A stretch of 64,000 bases of DNA from Alternaria dauci (taxonomy: Eukaryota; Ascomycota; Dothideomycetes; Pleosporales; Pleosporaceae). Below the pieces are notes generated by a model, which ran no database searches, was not told the origin of the DNA, and was given only the letters and a program-made list of their open reading frames with translations. How positions within the stretch are numbered: the first letter of the stretch is position 1; each line of letters begins with the position of its first letter. The translations under genes were made by a program, and so were the position numbers. Shown here in pieces: positions 1 through 11,229 of this stretch. The stretch covers positions 3,038,001-3,102,000 of the forward strand of contig NC_091273.1 in the NCBI RefSeq assembly GCF_042100115.1. Direction: 5' to 3'.

Positions 1-396
1 TATGTAGATGAGGAAATGCCCGATGCGCCAGCCACAGCGGATTCACAGCCAGAAGCGCCCTCTACAGCGGCAACGGATGCAACCGAACCAACTGAGGGCG
101 AGGCTACAGTTACCGTAGAGAACGGTCGTAGACGCGGCCGAAGACGAGTGATGAAGAAGAAGAAGGTCAAGGACGAAGATGGTTATCTCGGTGAGAAGCC
201 AGGACGCTCGATTAAGGCCTCCAACTAATTGTACGCAGTAACCAAGGAAGAGGCGGTCTGGGAGTCCTTCTCAGAAGAGGAGCCCGCGCCAAAGAAGGCC
301 AAGCCAGCACCTGCCAAACCATCAAGCTCAGCCAAAGGAAAGAATGCAGCTAAGAAAGGACAGGGAAGCATTGCCAGTTTTTTCAAGAAAGCTTGA
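1..396 (+). CDS. POL32: DNA polymerase delta subunit POL32/Cdc27-like, C-terminal end (partial)
   Basis: This is the 3' end of a gene that begins outside the window. Exons 1-190 and 239-396 are joined across a 48-nt intron (GTGAGA donor, CTAAT branch site, GCAG acceptor). Joining restores the reading DGYLVTKEEAVWESFSE, a signature of fungal Cdc27/POLD3 tails, preceded by the basic stretch RRRGRRRVMKKK. The protein ends in QGSIASFFKKA, a C-terminal PCNA-interacting (PIP) box of the Q-x-x-I-x-x-F-F type, as expected for the third subunit of replicative polymerase delta, which tethers the enzyme to PCNA. The visible part is otherwise low-complexity (Ala, Pro, Thr, Lys). The family call rests on the tail motifs only, because the N-terminal region that binds the B subunit is off the edge. 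Confidence 0.85.
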
Positions 397-1278
397 GATA
401 TCCATAGACAGATACGCGTGCTGAGGTATATCCACGGTTGTCACGATGAAGACGGGAACGCTTCTGCAGTGTCGTCTAGACTGTGCGAGTGTGTAGTACA
501 AACTTTCAACTTGCCTCAGAAATTTACAATGCTATGTATCTTAGTCGTACCCGCCGCATTATTCGGCTATTCTGAAAGGGCAACATGTCCTATTATGCCG
601 TAGCAAACTCCTGCCAATCTGGCAAAGCGACGTTGTTCAGGTCGCCGACTTGTACAACTTCGGACGCCCATCGTACCAGGTACAATGTTGTACACAGATC
701 TTGACTTGCTGAACGGCTTCGCGGCGCTGCGATGTTGTATGACACGGCTTGCATTAGGTATTTCAAAGGGAAATCGTTGCCATCGACTTGCGTGATAAAT
801 CTTATTTAGATCCAGTTGATGTCATCTTTCCTTACCATCTTGCTTGCAGGTCTCCTGCGTGAAGTTATCTGTCTTTTGGTATCACGCGGGGGGGGGGGGG
901 GGGGATGACAGATCCGGCCCCTCCTCGGATGCCCCGCCGAACTGTGGAAGCATGCGCTTTAGCAGTAGCTACCTCATCGTCATTCGTATAATCATAGAAC
1001 CGTGTCATTGTCCTAAGCTTTTCAAAGACACGCGATTTAAGAGCCGCATTGGCACTTGCACTAAACTATACATAGGCTACTGACCTCATTGAATCTGCAC
1101 GATCGGGCAGGCACAGATCTGGTTGATGACGACATCATTCTGAGACAACATCAAATAGTCTGAAGCTTCGCAACTCTGAATTGCTTCAGGCGCATCACGA
1201 TCAACTCACTGTCTTCTCACAGTAGCAACCATAGCTTCACGTACAGCATCCCGTCGCCTTTCGCGATTCCTACACACC
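397..1278. other. Intergenic region with a G17 run
   Basis: No supportable gene is seen. The region holds the 3' flank of the POL32-like gene and the promoter of the downstream oxidase-like gene. Its one conspicuous element is a run of 17 G at 888-904. Small ORFs here lack protein-like composition. Confidence 0.6.
888..904 (+). repeat. Poly-G homopolymer of 17 nt
   Basis: Seventeen consecutive G follow ATCACGC and precede ATGACAG. The tract lies about 375 bp upstream of the ATG at 1279. Tracts of this length slip in replication and sequencing, so the exact count is uncertain. It could also form a G-rich secondary structure. Confidence 0.9.
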
Positions 1279-2175
1279 ATGTCTGCTACCGCGCCCTCAG
1301 CATCGGCCCTCCCACCCGCGCCATGGAAGTCCCTGTTCAGCGAGCACATCTCCAAGATGAAGTCGCCCGAATTTGTTCTCGGAACACTCGATTCAGCGCC
1401 CAAGGGCTCACCCACCCCTTTTGTGCCACGCGTGCGATACTGCATCCACCGCGGCTTCTGGGCCGAGCTACCAGAGAACAAGCACAACGATGCAGAGCGC
1501 AACCCTCAAGTCTACCAGAGCGATTGTCCTACATTCACAACAGATGTCCGCATGGAGAAGGTGGGACAGATATTCGCGACGAGTGCGGGGCATGCAGAGA
1601 GCAATGATCAAATACAGGGTAGTGGTGGCGGAGGCCCGGTCGAGGCTGTGTATTGGAATGCTGATACGGGCACACAATGGCGAATCAAGGGGAGGGCATT
1701 CGTCATTGCAGATGACATCGAGGCTGATGAGGAGAGCAGTGGTGTAAGGACTGTCAAGAGCGAGGTGGGAAAGAGGATGAGGGTTGTCGATGAGGGCAAG
1801 GAAGACCAGTTCAGCTGGCAAAGGGAGCTGACGGGGTTCTTTGGCAACCAAAGTCCCGGTATCAAAGGTAGGAAGTGTTGCTGTCTTTGAAGCTCTGGAA
1901 GATTCTAACACGATTTCACAGGCTCCTTCAAGAACCCCCCACCTGGCCAGCCTACATCCAAACCTTTTGACGACAAGAACCTCGCACTTGGTTCCAAGGT
2001 TGACGACATGAAGGACCCCGTCGCGCGCAAGAACTTCCGCCTTGTGGTCATTGTACCAGACTCGGTGGAGCAGACCGATCTCAGCAACCCTGAAAAGGCA
2101 CGGAGATTTAGATATACATTTGACGAGAGCGCAAAGGCCAACGGCGGATGGAGGACTGAGGAGCTATGGCCTTAA
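1279..2175 (+). CDS. Pyridoxamine 5'-phosphate oxidase-like (Alr4036-type) FMN-binding protein
   Basis: Two exons (1279-1867, 1922-2175) give a 280-residue protein. The 54-nt intron has a GTAGGA donor, CTAAC branch and CACAG acceptor, and splits a Gly codon. The chain starts APWKSLFSEHISKM, contains FTTDVRMEKVGQI and VEAVYWNADTGTQWRIKG, and ends FTFDES..GGWRTEELWP-like. This order fits the fungal split-barrel flavoproteins with the Pyridox_oxase_2 domain: an FMN-binding N-terminal barrel with a QWRI-x-G strand and a short WxxEELWP tail. The true PNPOx dimerisation tail is absent, so activity on pyridoxamine phosphate should not be assumed; the family is mostly uncharacterised and probably cytosolic. 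The Kozak-like CACCATG supports the start. Confidence 0.82.
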
Positions 2176-4031
2176 AAGCGCAGCGAGGAGGTGTTGATAG
2201 ACATGTATGAAGGGACAAGCGAAAATAACTTGGCAACCGAATGTTCGAAACAATAGCACAGACCTCCCTGATGTTAATCGGTTCCCTAGTAGAGCCGAGT
2301 ATGTGCAGTGCTGTTGTGTAACTCGTTTGTCGGAGCGATCCTTGCGAGATGCATATGCATGGTTTCGCTGCAGTCTTCCCCACAATGTGGCTCAGGTCGG
2401 CGACCACATTCGTGGCCCTTGGTGATTTGGAAAGTCGTCCAAAGTCCGCAAATTTGTTGAGCGTGCTTTGGAATCGAAACGTGGGGGTTTCCGGTTTTAC
2501 GATGGTTGTGCACATTTCTTCGTCTGCGAGTACACTGGATCAGGCCGGGGCACGAGTCTCACATGTCGCAACGTCCCAGGCTAACGGCGTGGGAAAAGCA
2601 GAGGTGCGAAACGAAACGTGTGTTGAGCAGGCCCCTTGTCCGCATCCTATTTCTGTCGCGTGGTTGCCTCAACGGGTAATCGATGCATAAAGAATCGTCG
2701 GCAGCCTGGGATGATCCTGGACGGGCAATCTAAACAATGCTACGTGTGTTGACGTCCAAGCTACAGCTTTTTTTACGTGGTGAACTTGATCAGTTGAAAG
2801 TCGACTGGCATTGGTTGGTGCATGCTGGCAGGTCAGGTGCGCGCGCTCGCCTTCCTAGGCTGGTATCGTTCGCGAGCACAGCAGGCCGGTCACTGGACTG
2901 GACGGCGTACAGCAAATCTTACACCGAACGAAGATTCTAGAGAAAGCATCCAACTCGTACGTGTACTGTACGGACAATTGGACACGGAGGATACGGATGT
3001 ATGGGTTTACTACTCCTCGGTGATCCAAGCCACCACTTCTGGCAGGCCATTCGCAAGTTGGAAAAAGAACACACAGGGCGCCATGATTTGGATTCGGCTG
3101 CGGCGTTGCGGCACGGGTGTAGGTACGCCGCACGGGTGCTTATTGGGAGTAATAGCCGCTGGGCGGAAGTTGCACACGCGCTATCGCCAAGTGGATGAAT
3201 GGGGGGTGAGCTGGCAGCCGTTAGGCCGGCGGCGGGTGTAGGCCGTGTTTCGCGCTGTCATCGCAACTGGTCGAGTGGAGCGAGCCGCGACATGGTGGGA
3301 GATCATGTGCAGAGCGCCCTGCACGTCACGTCTGCACGTCTGCACTGTCGATGCGTTATCGTGGAGCCATGCGAAACACCATGACAGTGGCATCGATCTT
3401 GTACCGCGTCGGCCATGTGGTCGCGCAACGACAAACTCGGCCGTGCAACGCCCAGGAGTGAGGCAGGTGAGTGTTGCAATCTTGCGACTCGTCTCTAATA
3501 AGGCCGAGCGCCCTGTTCGATCACCGCCAAGGGTAGGGAACCGTTGCTGCGGTACCCCATACCTGTTCAGAGCGGAGTATCTTGCATGCACCTTGCACCC
3601 GCACCGATGCAAGTCCGTGTCTTTTGCTTTCGGGCTGCCCCCTCTTTCTTCCTGATGCCATGCACCGCCGTGGATTTGTGCCTCCGTCGTCCCACACTGC
3701 ATGTCGGTAGACAGGACAGAGTTCAGTCTGGCCCCGCTGATCGCATCGCATATCAGGCCCATTCCCCTGCTCGCCAGCCCGTCTCTCTCCCTAAGTAATC
3801 GCTGATCGTCTGCCGCTATTTCTCCGCCGCCTGCTCGACGCGCAATTCCCCCGAGCCATATCCTCTGTCCGCTGCCACTCTACACACCTGCCTCGTTGCT
3901 CGCTGGCCGACGCTCATATCGACATCGTGGCAGCTGCATGCAATCGTCCGTCTGCACCATTGCCGGCCATCACCACCCCTGCCACTCGACGCCGGGACTC
4001 CGATCCTCGCCAACCAGGACAGACGCCCACC
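2176..4031. other. Intergenic region, no supportable gene
   Basis: About 1.85 kb between two genes. ORFs are short, overlap in several frames and are rich in Arg, Cys and Trp, as expected for chance ORFs in GC-rich DNA. Near 3320-3350 the octamer TGCACGTC recurs with further CACGTC copies, a possible cluster of bHLH/bZIP-type sites. The final 200 bp are the pyrimidine-rich leader of the next gene. Confidence 0.55.
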
Positions 4032-5075
4032 ATGTCCGACATTGAGAAGACCTTCACGTACCTCCACGACAACATACCGCAATGGCTTCAAGATATCGCC
4101 AGCGTCGAAGAGAAGGTTACAGCCATGCAGAATGACAACACAAAAGTGCCCATATCACAGTCACCATTTGCGACGCCGAGGACAGATTCGACCGCGTCCA
4201 TACGACCAGCACTAGATGCCATCGCCGAGGACGAAGCCCCCGCGAATGCAACCCTGACAGACGCTGTCGGCAGCCGCAAGCGCAAGTCTCTCTCCGTCTC
4301 GTCCGGTCGGATGTCCGGCCCCTCCCGCTATCGCCCTCGAACCATGGTCGTTGTGAGCTACGATGGAGATATGCAGAAATCTTTTGAGCTGCTGGTGCGG
4401 GCAATAGGAGCGGGACGCAATCTGCTGCGGAAGGCCAAAATGGAGGCTCGGATGAACGAGATGGCTACCCAGGCAGAGTCGAGCGAAGAGGACGACAATG
4501 ACGATGAAGAGGTCGATCTGTCAAAGATCAACTACCGAGCACGCATGTCATCACTGCGCGCGAGGTCAGCAGCCAGGAGAAGCGGACGACTCGGTGTGAG
4601 CAGCGGAGTAAAGACACCTGCGGCGCTATTCGACACCTCGGACAAGACATTGGAACAAGCACAAGAGCTGTGCGAAAGGGCAGCGCATCTTACACTACGC
4701 GACGGCGACTGCAGGAAAGAGTTGGAAGGAGTACGGAAGAGCTTTGAGACTATGCTGGAGATCGCAAAGGCCGAGGTTGAGAAGTGTAACGCACGCAACT
4801 CACAGCATACACCTGAGCTACAGCCACACGAGACCTCCGATACATCCATGTCGTCTCTGGAACCCGAGATGCTATATCGAAAGGACACACCACAAACCGC
4901 ACTACCACTACCAGAGCCAAACATCCAACCGAAGACAACGCTACCACAAGAATCATCCTCCATTGCGCCTCAGCCTCTCAAAATCGTCGACATCGAGGTT
5001 GATGAAGAGGACGATGATGACGACTTTGTACTACCGCCTGTCCGGCTAACGTCGCGGCTCAACCGACGAGACTAA
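4032..5075 (+). CDS. Uncharacterised acidic coiled-coil-like protein
   Basis: Single exon, 347 residues from the ATG in CACCATGTCCGAC; the frame is open 105 nt further upstream, but that extension is low-complexity and the internal Met has the better context. I do not recognise the family. Visible features: an N-terminal helical segment (IEKTFTYLHDNIPQWLQDI), a Ser/Arg-rich linker, a probably conserved block around TMVVVSYDGDMQKSFELLVR with the following helix, an acidic stretch EEDDNDDEEVD, an Arg/Ser-rich basic patch, a second helical block (LEQAQELCERAAHL to EIAKAEVEKC), and an acidic tail EVDEEDDDDDFVLPPVRL. The alternation of acidic and basic patches suggests a nuclear or chromatin-associated protein, which is inference only. 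Confidence 0.72.
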   Translation: MSDIEKTFTYLHDNIPQWLQDIASVEEKVTAMQNDNTKVPISQSPFATPRTDSTASIRPALDAIAEDEAPANATLTDAVGSRKRKSLSVSSGRMSGPSRYRPRTMVVVSYDGDMQKSFELLVRAIGAGRNLLRKAKMEARMNEMATQAESSEEDDNDDEEVDLSKINYRARMSSLRARSAARRSGRLGVSSGVKTPAALFDTSDKTLEQAQELCERAAHLTLRDGDCRKELEGVRKSFETMLEIAKAEVEKCNARNSQHTPELQPHETSDTSMSSLEPEMLYRKDTPQTALPLPEPNIQPKTTLPQESSSIAPQPLKIVDIEVDEEDDDDDFVLPPVRLTSRLNRRD

Positions 5076-5789
5076 GCCTTCACGTGCCCATTCATTTGCT
5101 ACTTTTCCATGCGTTCAAGCGATTCTCGTCTCAGTCACTGATTTCGGTACGGCGTTCTCAAGGCATTGGGTGAACAAGCGAGTCGCTGTTCCTCACGTTA
5201 TGCTGGGGATGAAAAGGGGGGCGGAGGCTTATATCCGCATACATCATCAAGCATCTTTCATGTGTTGGCGTTGTTGTGGTTATTGCTTAGCGGAGTCAAT
5301 CCGACTTGAAGCTCTTTGTGCTTGCATTTCAGAGAGCAGTAGTCATTCGCTGACATGTCTTGTGGGTTGTTTATATTGCAATAATCACAATCACCACACG
5401 ATCGAGACTTGAATTCATGTACTTCTCTCTCGCCTTGTTTGCATTATAGCTATTCGTCTTGCTGCGTGCTGTTCTCTCACCAAGCCCATTTTTCTTTACG
5501 TTGTGGTGCATACCCAGTGCCTTCTGTTGTTGTCGCTTTCTTGGTCCTCCGCAATGCCAGATGCACACTTGGGGAAGGAACAATGAGGAAACGCAACGTG
5601 CTTCCGCCAACGTGACTGCCTTTTGACGCCTAGTGCTCTCGCACGCGTCTGATACTCTCTGCCGATATACCCACACAAGCTCTACTCACTTTCCTTAGCA
5701 CATCACTACTGTCGGTGGCCGGGATAGCTTCGACGCCAGGGAGCACAACCAGTTCGTTCGAGTTTTCTAACTTGATAGAAGAGTCTCAA
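5076..5789. other. Intergenic region
   Basis: About 700 bp with no supportable coding region. It is moderately AT-rich and holds the 3' flank of the previous gene and the promoter of the next. ORFs on both strands are Cys- and His-rich and unlike neighbouring proteins. Confidence 0.55.
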
Positions 5790-7511
5790 ATGGCGAGCGA
5801 AGGCACCGAGCTAAGTAGCGATGTAAGCGAATGTCCCGTTCTGTAACTACGCTCACAATGCTAATGCGACGCAGGTGGTTGCCTCAGCGAGAGAAAGCAC
5901 CAACGAAGGCCAAACTGCTGCGAACTCGCATCAGACTAGCGACAAGCTCAATGACAGCGAAAGAGCCTCCGTTGTGTCCCACGAGGATATTGATCGATGT
6001 GGATCTAGTGAGACCAAGGGCGCAGCCAGCACGGGCAAAGTCGTCTTTCGAACCCCAGACGAGAGCATCGAAAATGTTCAAGAGCTAGTTAAGAGACCAG
6101 TAAGTCTATCGTCATTTGAACAAACGTAGAAACTAACTGTGCTTTGCAGCATCTTCCTGAAATCCCCAAGAAGAAAGACCGCAGCGCCAGCCTTTTGTCT
6201 GGTAGCGACCTTGAGAACTTTGCCGATTCGAGAAGTTCGGGCTTCACACCACCGACCTCCACCATCTCCATATCCTCCTACGATCTGCGCAACCGAAAGC
6301 AGAGCAAGCTGGTGTACGACGTCAAGTATCACCCTATGGACGATACCATCCGGCCTTCTCAGGCAGCAAAACGTCGTACAGCCCACGGAGAGGCGCCGAT
6401 AGTGGACTTTGATGATTCGAGTGACGCCTTCACCCTAAACGATACCACAGCTATCACTGGAGAGTCGAGCGGTGCACAAAGTGAGGGAGACGAAGAGACA
6501 CCGAGCCAGAGCAAGCAAGCCAGAGGACGCAAGCAAGCCCAGTCGCGGCCATTGCCTGCTGAGGGCACGAGACGTTCCACACGTAAGGTCTCGGATCAAA
6601 AGACATCGTACAACATGGACATCCACCCTCAAGACAAGTACCTCGTCATATCCAGCGATGATGATGATGGGCAGTCTCGAAGCAATAAGCGTAAGGAGAT
6701 CACTCGTAAACGTCCCACCGCCAGTGATGATTCAGACCCCGACATCAGAATGGCAAAGAAGCCCAGGGTCTCTCGTCAGAAACGATCGTACCGTACAGTG
6801 CCTAGTACTTCTGATACTCTGGACTCGAGTGATATGCCTGTATCGCATAATGTGGATACTGATGAAGCTAGCAAGCACAGTACGTATATGCGGTCACATT
6901 ATCCCAACGCGAGCTTCCGCTAATCTTGTACAGCCAATAACACTACGAAGCCCTCACATCCTCCAATCGCTAACAGTCTTCCTGACCATGGCATTCGGCG
7001 CCGGGAAGGTATAGACGTCTGGCACTACCCTCCCGGAAAGAGATACCTTAATCATGATCGGAATTATTGGCCCACTCTTCCAGACCAAACGTTTGCGATC
7101 TTCCACGAGAAGCTCGAAGACCAGCTAGCGCGCGAAGCTATGGAAGCATCACCACTCAATTACGAACATGATGACAAGGAGAACATAAGCAACGCAGACA
7201 TTGAGCCGGGGTCGGATGATTACGGTGGCATATCTGTCATGCCGTCTGCGCAATATCTACAGTCGAGCGATGAACAGCAGCTGGCAGACCATCGTGCCCT
7301 TGTCTCTGAAGCTCTCTATTCTGACGAGGCTCCGCAGTCATACGGTCTGGACGGAACCCATGGCACCTGTGAAGCACAAAAGAATAACCCGGCAGAATAT
7401 ATGAACATACTCGTATCTGGCGAAAACTTGCCCCCAGGTCCTACACACGTTGAAGCACAAGCGGAGACGCAAGACTCGGTACTTGACTCCGATTATGCAA
7501 GCGAGATCTGA
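5790..7511 (+). CDS. Uncharacterised nuclear-type protein with repeated YxxxxHPxD motif
   Basis: Four exons: 5790-5822, 5875-6099, 6150-6879 and 6934-7511, about 521 residues. All introns are 50-54 nt with GTAAGY or GTACGT donors and CAG acceptors, and the frame is kept throughout. Two copies of a short motif are visible: KLVYDVKYHPMDDTIRP and, about 100 residues later, TSYNMDIHPQDKYLV, each preceded by an Arg/Lys-rich stretch. A later block contains DVWHYPPGKRYLNHDRNYWP. Between them lie acidic tracts (SSDDDDG) and bipartite-like basic clusters (KRKEITRKR, AKKPRVSRQKR), pointing to the nucleus. I recognise the HPMDD motif from unnamed fungal proteins but know no function. The short first exon (11 codons) is supported by a good GTAAGC donor and frame continuity. 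Confidence 0.72.
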
Positions 7512-10500
7512 GGGCCTGAGTTATAGGCTTGTCAGCACGCCACACACCAACAAGTCGAGTTAGTCGCCTCCCATGATATCTCTGTCAGCAGTACTGACTT
7601 TCTTCTTTAGATGCCATCCCCATGTGCATTGCCATGATTGATGATGGCTACGTCGCTGTTATGACCAACATACAGTTGCAACCGCCATGCTTTCCGTCTC
7701 CTCTCTCCACCATACGCCATTTCCTGCACATACCATATATGGAGGACTTTCGCTCAGCTTATGTATTGCTCAAGATCTGCAAACATATGAGGAGTGTGTA
7801 ATTACCAAGGACGATGCTGTATGTCCTGTGGAGCACTGTACAAAGCCGGTCGGTTTCTTATCTAAAGTCTCGCAATAAGGCTGTTTTCATCGACGATGTA
7901 ATAAATGTGTCTGCAAAGAAGAGTATATAGAGCAGAGAAAACGTCTTCCAGTCAAACCTGAATGCACGCTGTGTCGAGCATATTTCATCGACCTTGATGG
8001 CATCTCCAATACGGTCCAATAGGCAAGATCAGAGAGACACTCGTCATACCTTCTATGGTCTTGTTTAGCGAAACAGATTGCTAACTAAGAAACTCTATGC
8101 GTATTTATCCCTCTACGTCATACAAGTATAATAGAAGCTAAAGTTTGTGACGGCGCCTGTCAGACATGAACGGTTCACGCCCCTCGCCAATATCATACAA
8201 GCTTGCTCCATCTCCCTGTACCGTCATAGAAGGGTCACGGCGTCTTGTACATGACGTGTTACGGTAATGGTACGGTGTTAGTGAACTATCTGCAATGTCA
8301 AATTGAAAGTGATAAAATATAGGCGTTTCATTTTGCGTTGATCTCTCATTAGCGACATGCTTTTGGCAAAGAGATGAAACCTCTCGAAAAGGACGCATGC
8401 TCTTACTTCTGCCCTTGAGTTGTACCTATGAGGAATGTAAACTGTAACGGATGTCTCAAACGCGCTGCAGCGACGCAGTCGTGAAGGAATTAGAGATTTA
8501 CATGGAAGGACGACGTTGCAAACTCAAGGGTCAAGTCATGGGTCACCTTGCAGTGCTGATCGCATGTGGAGCAAGCATCATGCTGCACACTATTTCGGCT
8601 ATTCAGAGGCTTCTGCATAGTGAATCCCGTCCTTCCTCGAGCTCATACGGGTTATGCTCACCTTAACTCTAATCTGCCATGACGTCTTCCCACGATGAAG
8701 ATCTTCCTCGGCCGCGATTCGCGATTCGACAGGGTGTGCCCCATGCATATGCAGGTCAGCCAAGATTTGCACTAATTCATTCTTGCCGCGGTTGAAAGAC
8801 GTGATAGAGTCCCTGCATAGTTTGCCTACCTACCCACGAGACTTGTACAAGTGACCTCGAAACTGCGGTACGCCGATATTGAATCAAAGCTCAGTCTAAT
8901 ATACAAAAGTGTAAACGCATCTTTTATATCTGATCGTCCGGGTTCGCCCAGACGCCTGGTTGCCAGAACTAAGCGACACCGCGCTATTGCCAGCGGAGCG
9001 GCCGTCTAGTGTCGTTCTGGGCGCGATCTTCGCTGCGGTCCAAGCGCAAGGCTGGCTGGACACGATTTTGGTACCGGTTTCGGAGTCAGTTTTAGTGTTG
9101 GTGTTTTTCTTGACGGAGGAGAGCGAATCCTGCATACACACGGATGGCTCGAAGACGGCCGGCTGCCGCAAGTTCGCGGGATCGTCGTAGGGAGCACTGG
9201 CGCAACCATACACTGTGATGTGTGCGGATCGCTAGGCAAATAGTGCTATCATCTGCCCAACACCGATGATGCGAACTTTGCCACTTCTGCGCGGAAATGC
9301 AGATTGTAGCACGTGGAGACGCTTTGCTTCCTTTTCGGGCATAGATGATGTGTTGCGACGGTGTTTAGCGACCTGGCTTAAGCCACGGAGGTTAATCTTG
9401 TCCCGTCACAACACAACACCGCATCGTCTTTCGGCCAAGGGTCGATCAACACCACGATGCCGTACGCCGCTGATGAAGCTGCCCGGATATCGTCACATCG
9501 TACCATATTCCGCGGAGTTATCTGCGACTCGGCTCTTGATTCTCATTTCCATGGTACGGGCAATCTCGTGAGATGCTGTACTGCACCGCGACGTTGAGCA
9601 CGCGAATAGCTTGCTTGGATACGAGGGCGCTTGAATGATTTGGCCTAGAAACTGCGGTCTCGAGGAATCTAGTCTATTGTCAGATGTCCTCGTACGTGTC
9701 CATCCCCACTGTTCCATCGCGGAGCGGCCATGCCGTCAAGCAGAGTGTGTTGTGCACGTTTCCTGTCGACCGCAAACGTGTTTCCAGTTCATCCTTGCTT
9801 CTCCCGCTCGTAGGCGAGTGGTGGCAGCGCAACGTCACAAAGGCCAATGGGAGGTCCTCCTCCTACTGCAACCTTGGACAAATCTCACGTCTTTGCTTGG
9901 TCTTGCGCTTACTGTCAGCCTTTTTGCACGCTTGTACGCCCGCGGCCATGCTAAGCTCATCTGCCGAATCCCAAACCTCCTCATTTGGTTAGATCGCCAG
10001 GGAGCACCATCTGTGTAAGCACATTCCATGACGGCAGGGGCTAGACTAATCAGACCTTGCGGATTTAATTTGGAAGAGCTCATAAAAGATTGTGGAGTCG
10101 AGACTTGTGACCGGATATGGAATTGGTCATCGCGGCCAGTTGTGTCTGTGGTTATTCATACCAAATCTCACATCCTTTGTTACTGAGAGTATAGCAAGGG
10201 GAGATGCACACCCTTCATTTTATCGACGGCAGCTGTCAGCACCCGGCCCATTGCGGCTCATTCTGGCTCGGCATCAGCATAAATACCTATGGGATCGCTA
10301 TGATGGCTGAGTAGAAATTTGTCTCCAGTCTTTTCCAGAACAATATACCTGTTATACTTCATTATCATTCATCCAGTATCGCCATAATTTGCATCGTTTG
10401 ACAACATCGTTTACTTTCCCGCGAGCGGCTCGGTATATTCTGGGCATACATTCTAGTCCCTTGTCTCGCCGGTTTAAGCAAGCCTTTCAACTACTCTATT

Positions 10501-11229
10501 CCTAATAGGATATTGACAGGGATCACACAGCCAGCCCTGTTCCAGCAGGCACAACCGCTTCCTCGCTATACGGCGACTAAGACCCTGTACGCCGCACACC
10601 GTCACTGTATCTCTGCTCTAGTCTACGATCACAAGGGATGACGGTGGAGGCGGAGTGAGGGGGCTTGGGTCTAGGAACTGCGGCCACTGTTCGCCTGGCT
10701 ACTCCGCTTTCAGTCGTCTGATCACATCTAGCGTGCACCGTACTGTGTCTGGGAATTGGATATAACGTGTAGGTCCAATCCCCCAGGATTTCGACATTAC
10801 AAGCAAGCATCGATCGAGGTTCTACATCAACTACTGCTACTAGTAATATCTCGAACTCTACCAAACTTATATTGGTTGGTCCTCTGACTCATTTCCTTTT
10901 TCAGGATATTTATATACTCGTTTACGGGAATATTCACACAGACCCCTCAAACTGGGTCACTGTTATATACGTCGACATTACCTCCAGTGTCACGTCACTT
11001 CCCCAGTCGTGTCTTGCCTGGCATTGCGATAACAAACGGAAAATCGCACGAAGAACTTTCACGCGCTTGGAGTCCGCCACCCAAGGCTCATTGCGCGCCG
11101 CGATCAGTACCTGACACTGCGAACTTGCGCCTCTCGACTTCCTTTTCTTAATTGCAGGGTTCCTCGCCAAACCACTGCGATACAACTGCGACACACCTTC
11201 ACCACTTGTATACGCCACCTATACACAAG
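7512..11229. other. Long intergenic region without a supportable gene
   Basis: About 3.7 kb. The parts at 7600-8450 and 10000-10950 are visibly more AT-rich than neighbouring genes, with dense stops in all frames, consistent with decayed or non-coding DNA. A perfect CArg-like palindrome CCATATATGG lies at 7733-7742. The best ORFs (minus strand 8896-9213, plus strand 9635-10018) show no recognisable domain. I see no terminal inverted repeats or target-site duplications by eye, though an old transposon remnant cannot be excluded. Confidence 0.5.

Noticed and set aside
2822..3241. 139-codon plus-strand ORF in the 2.2-4.0 kb gap
   Set aside because: Overlaps other ORFs in all frames, no domain, no leader context; treated as chance.
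7733..7742. CCATATATGG, a perfect CArG (MADS-box) palindrome
   Set aside because: A 10-bp match is expected by chance at low frequency and there is no gene close enough downstream to assign it to.
8896..9213. 105-codon minus-strand ORF rich in Ser, Thr and Lys
   Set aside because: No recognisable motif, no good splice or promoter context, and an overlapping plus-strand ORF of similar quality; most likely chance.
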